DNA of 6,411 nucleotides from Candidatus Bathyarchaeota archaeon (lineage in GTDB: Archaea > Thermoproteota > Bathyarchaeia > Bathyarchaeales > UBA233). The notes beneath the pieces are model-generated. The model searched no databases. It saw nothing but the letters and a program-made list of their open reading frames with translations, and had not been told where the DNA came from. The position numbers and the translations under genes are program-made. This document shows positions 5,833 to 6,411 of the stretch, piece by piece (position 1 is the stretch's first letter; each line of letters starts with the position of its first letter). The stretch lies in NCBI GenBank assembly GCA_004376975.1, contig SOJA01000143.1:1-6411 (forward strand), in the 5' to 3' direction.

Positions 5833-6114
5833 TTGCTCCTTAAGCAGATACTTGCATCAACCTGTAGACAAAAGATCGTGGAAACTTTGGCAAGGGTTGA
5901 ACAAATTCACATGATGGAACTTGTCAGAAAGACGAACAGTACCTATAGCCAGATCAGCCGCAATCTTAGAATCTTATCTGAAGAAGGCGTAGTCACGGTC
6001 AAACGCTTCGGAAGAGTCAAGATTGTCCAGTTAAATAGAGAAAGTGAAAAGACGCAAGCTCTTCTCAAAGCGTTGAACGTGCTAGCCAGAGTTGACCTAA
6101 CCTCTAGGGATTAA
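5833..6114 (+). CDS. Small winged helix-turn-helix (ArsR-like) transcriptional regulator
   Basis: 93 residues, the size of single-domain archaeal wHTH proteins. The first helix covers about 1-20 (ILASTCRQKIVETLARV). Residues about 27-55 give the helix-turn-helix (MELVRKTNSTYSQISRNLRI then LSEEGVV), with the recognition helix around S37-L48. The wing hairpin is GVVTVKRFGRVKIVQLN. A short C-terminal helix (about 70-86, SEKTQALLKALNVLARV) could dimerise. No metal-binding cysteine pair or ligand domain is present; the only Cys is C11. The start is TTG at 5833, because TAG at 5815-5817 closes the frame and no ATG or GTG lies between; internal ATGs at residues 27-28 would remove helix 1. AGG at 5820-5822 is only a weak ribosome site. 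The gene is divergent from the peptidase with 322 bp between, so autoregulation and control of the peptidase are plausible but unproven. Confidence 0.8.
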   Translation: MLLKQILASTCRQKIVETLARVEQIHMMELVRKTNSTYSQISRNLRILSEEGVVTVKRFGRVKIVQLNRESEKTQALLKALNVLARVDLTSRD

Positions 6115-6143
6115 GGTGTAAGTGCCTTTGAACAGAGCTAACA

Positions 6144-6171
6144 GGGAGGTTTTGCGCGCCCTCCTTAATTT
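6144..6171 (+). terminator. Possible terminator of the wHTH gene
   Basis: GGAGG (6145-6149) pairs with CCTCC (6160-6164) around a 10-nt loop, and TTAATTT follows at once. It lies 30 nt after the wHTH stop codon. The stem is short and the T-run is interrupted, so support is moderate. Confidence 0.35.
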
Positions 6172-6323
6172 GATTCAACCTCAATTTCAAATAATTCATG
6201 CATGCAGTGATTGGAATGCGATCTGGATAGAGATTTAACAACAACGTAATGACTCCAGACTATCTGAGATTTCCATTTCTACTCTAGCGCAGATTAATCA
6301 ACAGGGGGCAACTTAAACCGTGG

Positions 6324-6330
6324 AAAAAAA
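6324..6330 (-). terminator. Oligo-T terminator of the right-edge minus-strand gene
   Basis: On the minus strand a run of seven T's (6330-6324) follows the TAA at 6348-6346 by 15 nt. This is the usual form of an archaeal intrinsic terminator. It strengthens the case that a real gene ends here. Confidence 0.4.
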
Positions 6331-6345
6331 CGCGTGTTTTCGGTG

Positions 6346-6411
6346 TTAAGACTCCTTTTTCTCCACTTTGTACAGATTTCCAGCTTTGCTTACTTCGAAT
6401 TTTACATCTAA
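6346..6411 (-). CDS. C-terminal end of an unidentified protein, cut by the window edge
   Basis: The minus strand is open from the right edge to TAA at 6348-6346 and reads DVKFEVSKAGNLYKVEKKES at the C-terminus. It has alternating strand-like residues and a lysine/glutamate-rich tail. Only 21 codons are visible, so no family can be named. The gene would be convergent with the wHTH gene. Support comes from the protein-like text and the T7 run just beyond the stop. Confidence 0.4.
   Translation of the reverse strand, partial: LDVKFEVSKAGNLYKVEKKES

Noticed and set aside
1..6411. CRISPR array, insertion sequence, transposase or integrase
   Set aside because: No regularly spaced repeats, no transposase or recombinase reading frame, and no terminal inverted repeats with target duplications were seen. 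The only large repeat is the promoter-leader pair.

Overview
The window looks archaeal, most like a Bathyarchaeia-type or related uncultured Thermoproteota genome. The evidence is a pair of secreted, sequon-rich surface proteins (a NosD-like beta-helix protein with a dockerin, and a clan CD cysteine peptidase with archaeal-style C-terminal modules), TATA/BRE-like promoters, oligo-T ends, a small winged-helix regulator and a DUF72 relic. The lineage is inferred from resemblance to families I remember, not from a search.

Layout. 1-476 has no intact gene. It holds a minus-strand BRE/TATA promoter at the left edge for a gene outside the window, and a probable broken minus-strand coding relic (298-465). 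477-2696 (+) encodes a 739-residue secreted right-handed beta-helix protein ending in a dockerin-like module. 2697-3596 has no intact gene but is not empty: a small perfect hairpin (2821-2838), a second, decayed copy of the peptidase gene's promoter and leader (2916-3056, + strand), and a DUF72 pseudogene on the minus strand (3041-3533) with stops and frameshifts. 3597-5510 (-) encodes a 637-residue secreted C13/caspase-like peptidase. 5511-5832 is the divergent intergenic region carrying the peptidase promoter, leader hairpin, tiny upstream ORF and palindromes. 5833-6114 (+) is a 93-residue winged-helix DNA-binding protein. 6115-6411 holds a hairpin and, at the right edge, the probable C-terminus of a minus-strand gene with an oligo-T terminator.

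How it fits together. The beta-helix/dockerin protein and the peptidase both look extracellular and are convergently transcribed. The wHTH gene is divergent from the peptidase and is the obvious candidate to control it. The most unusual observation is that about 141 bp spanning operator-like palindrome, TATA box, leader hairpin and translation start of the peptidase gene (5468-5610, minus) occurs again in inverted orientation at 2916-3056, where it abuts the broken end of the DUF72 gene and has lost its start codon. This suggests a lost paralogous peptidase gene, or a rearrangement that moved the promoter-leader cassette.
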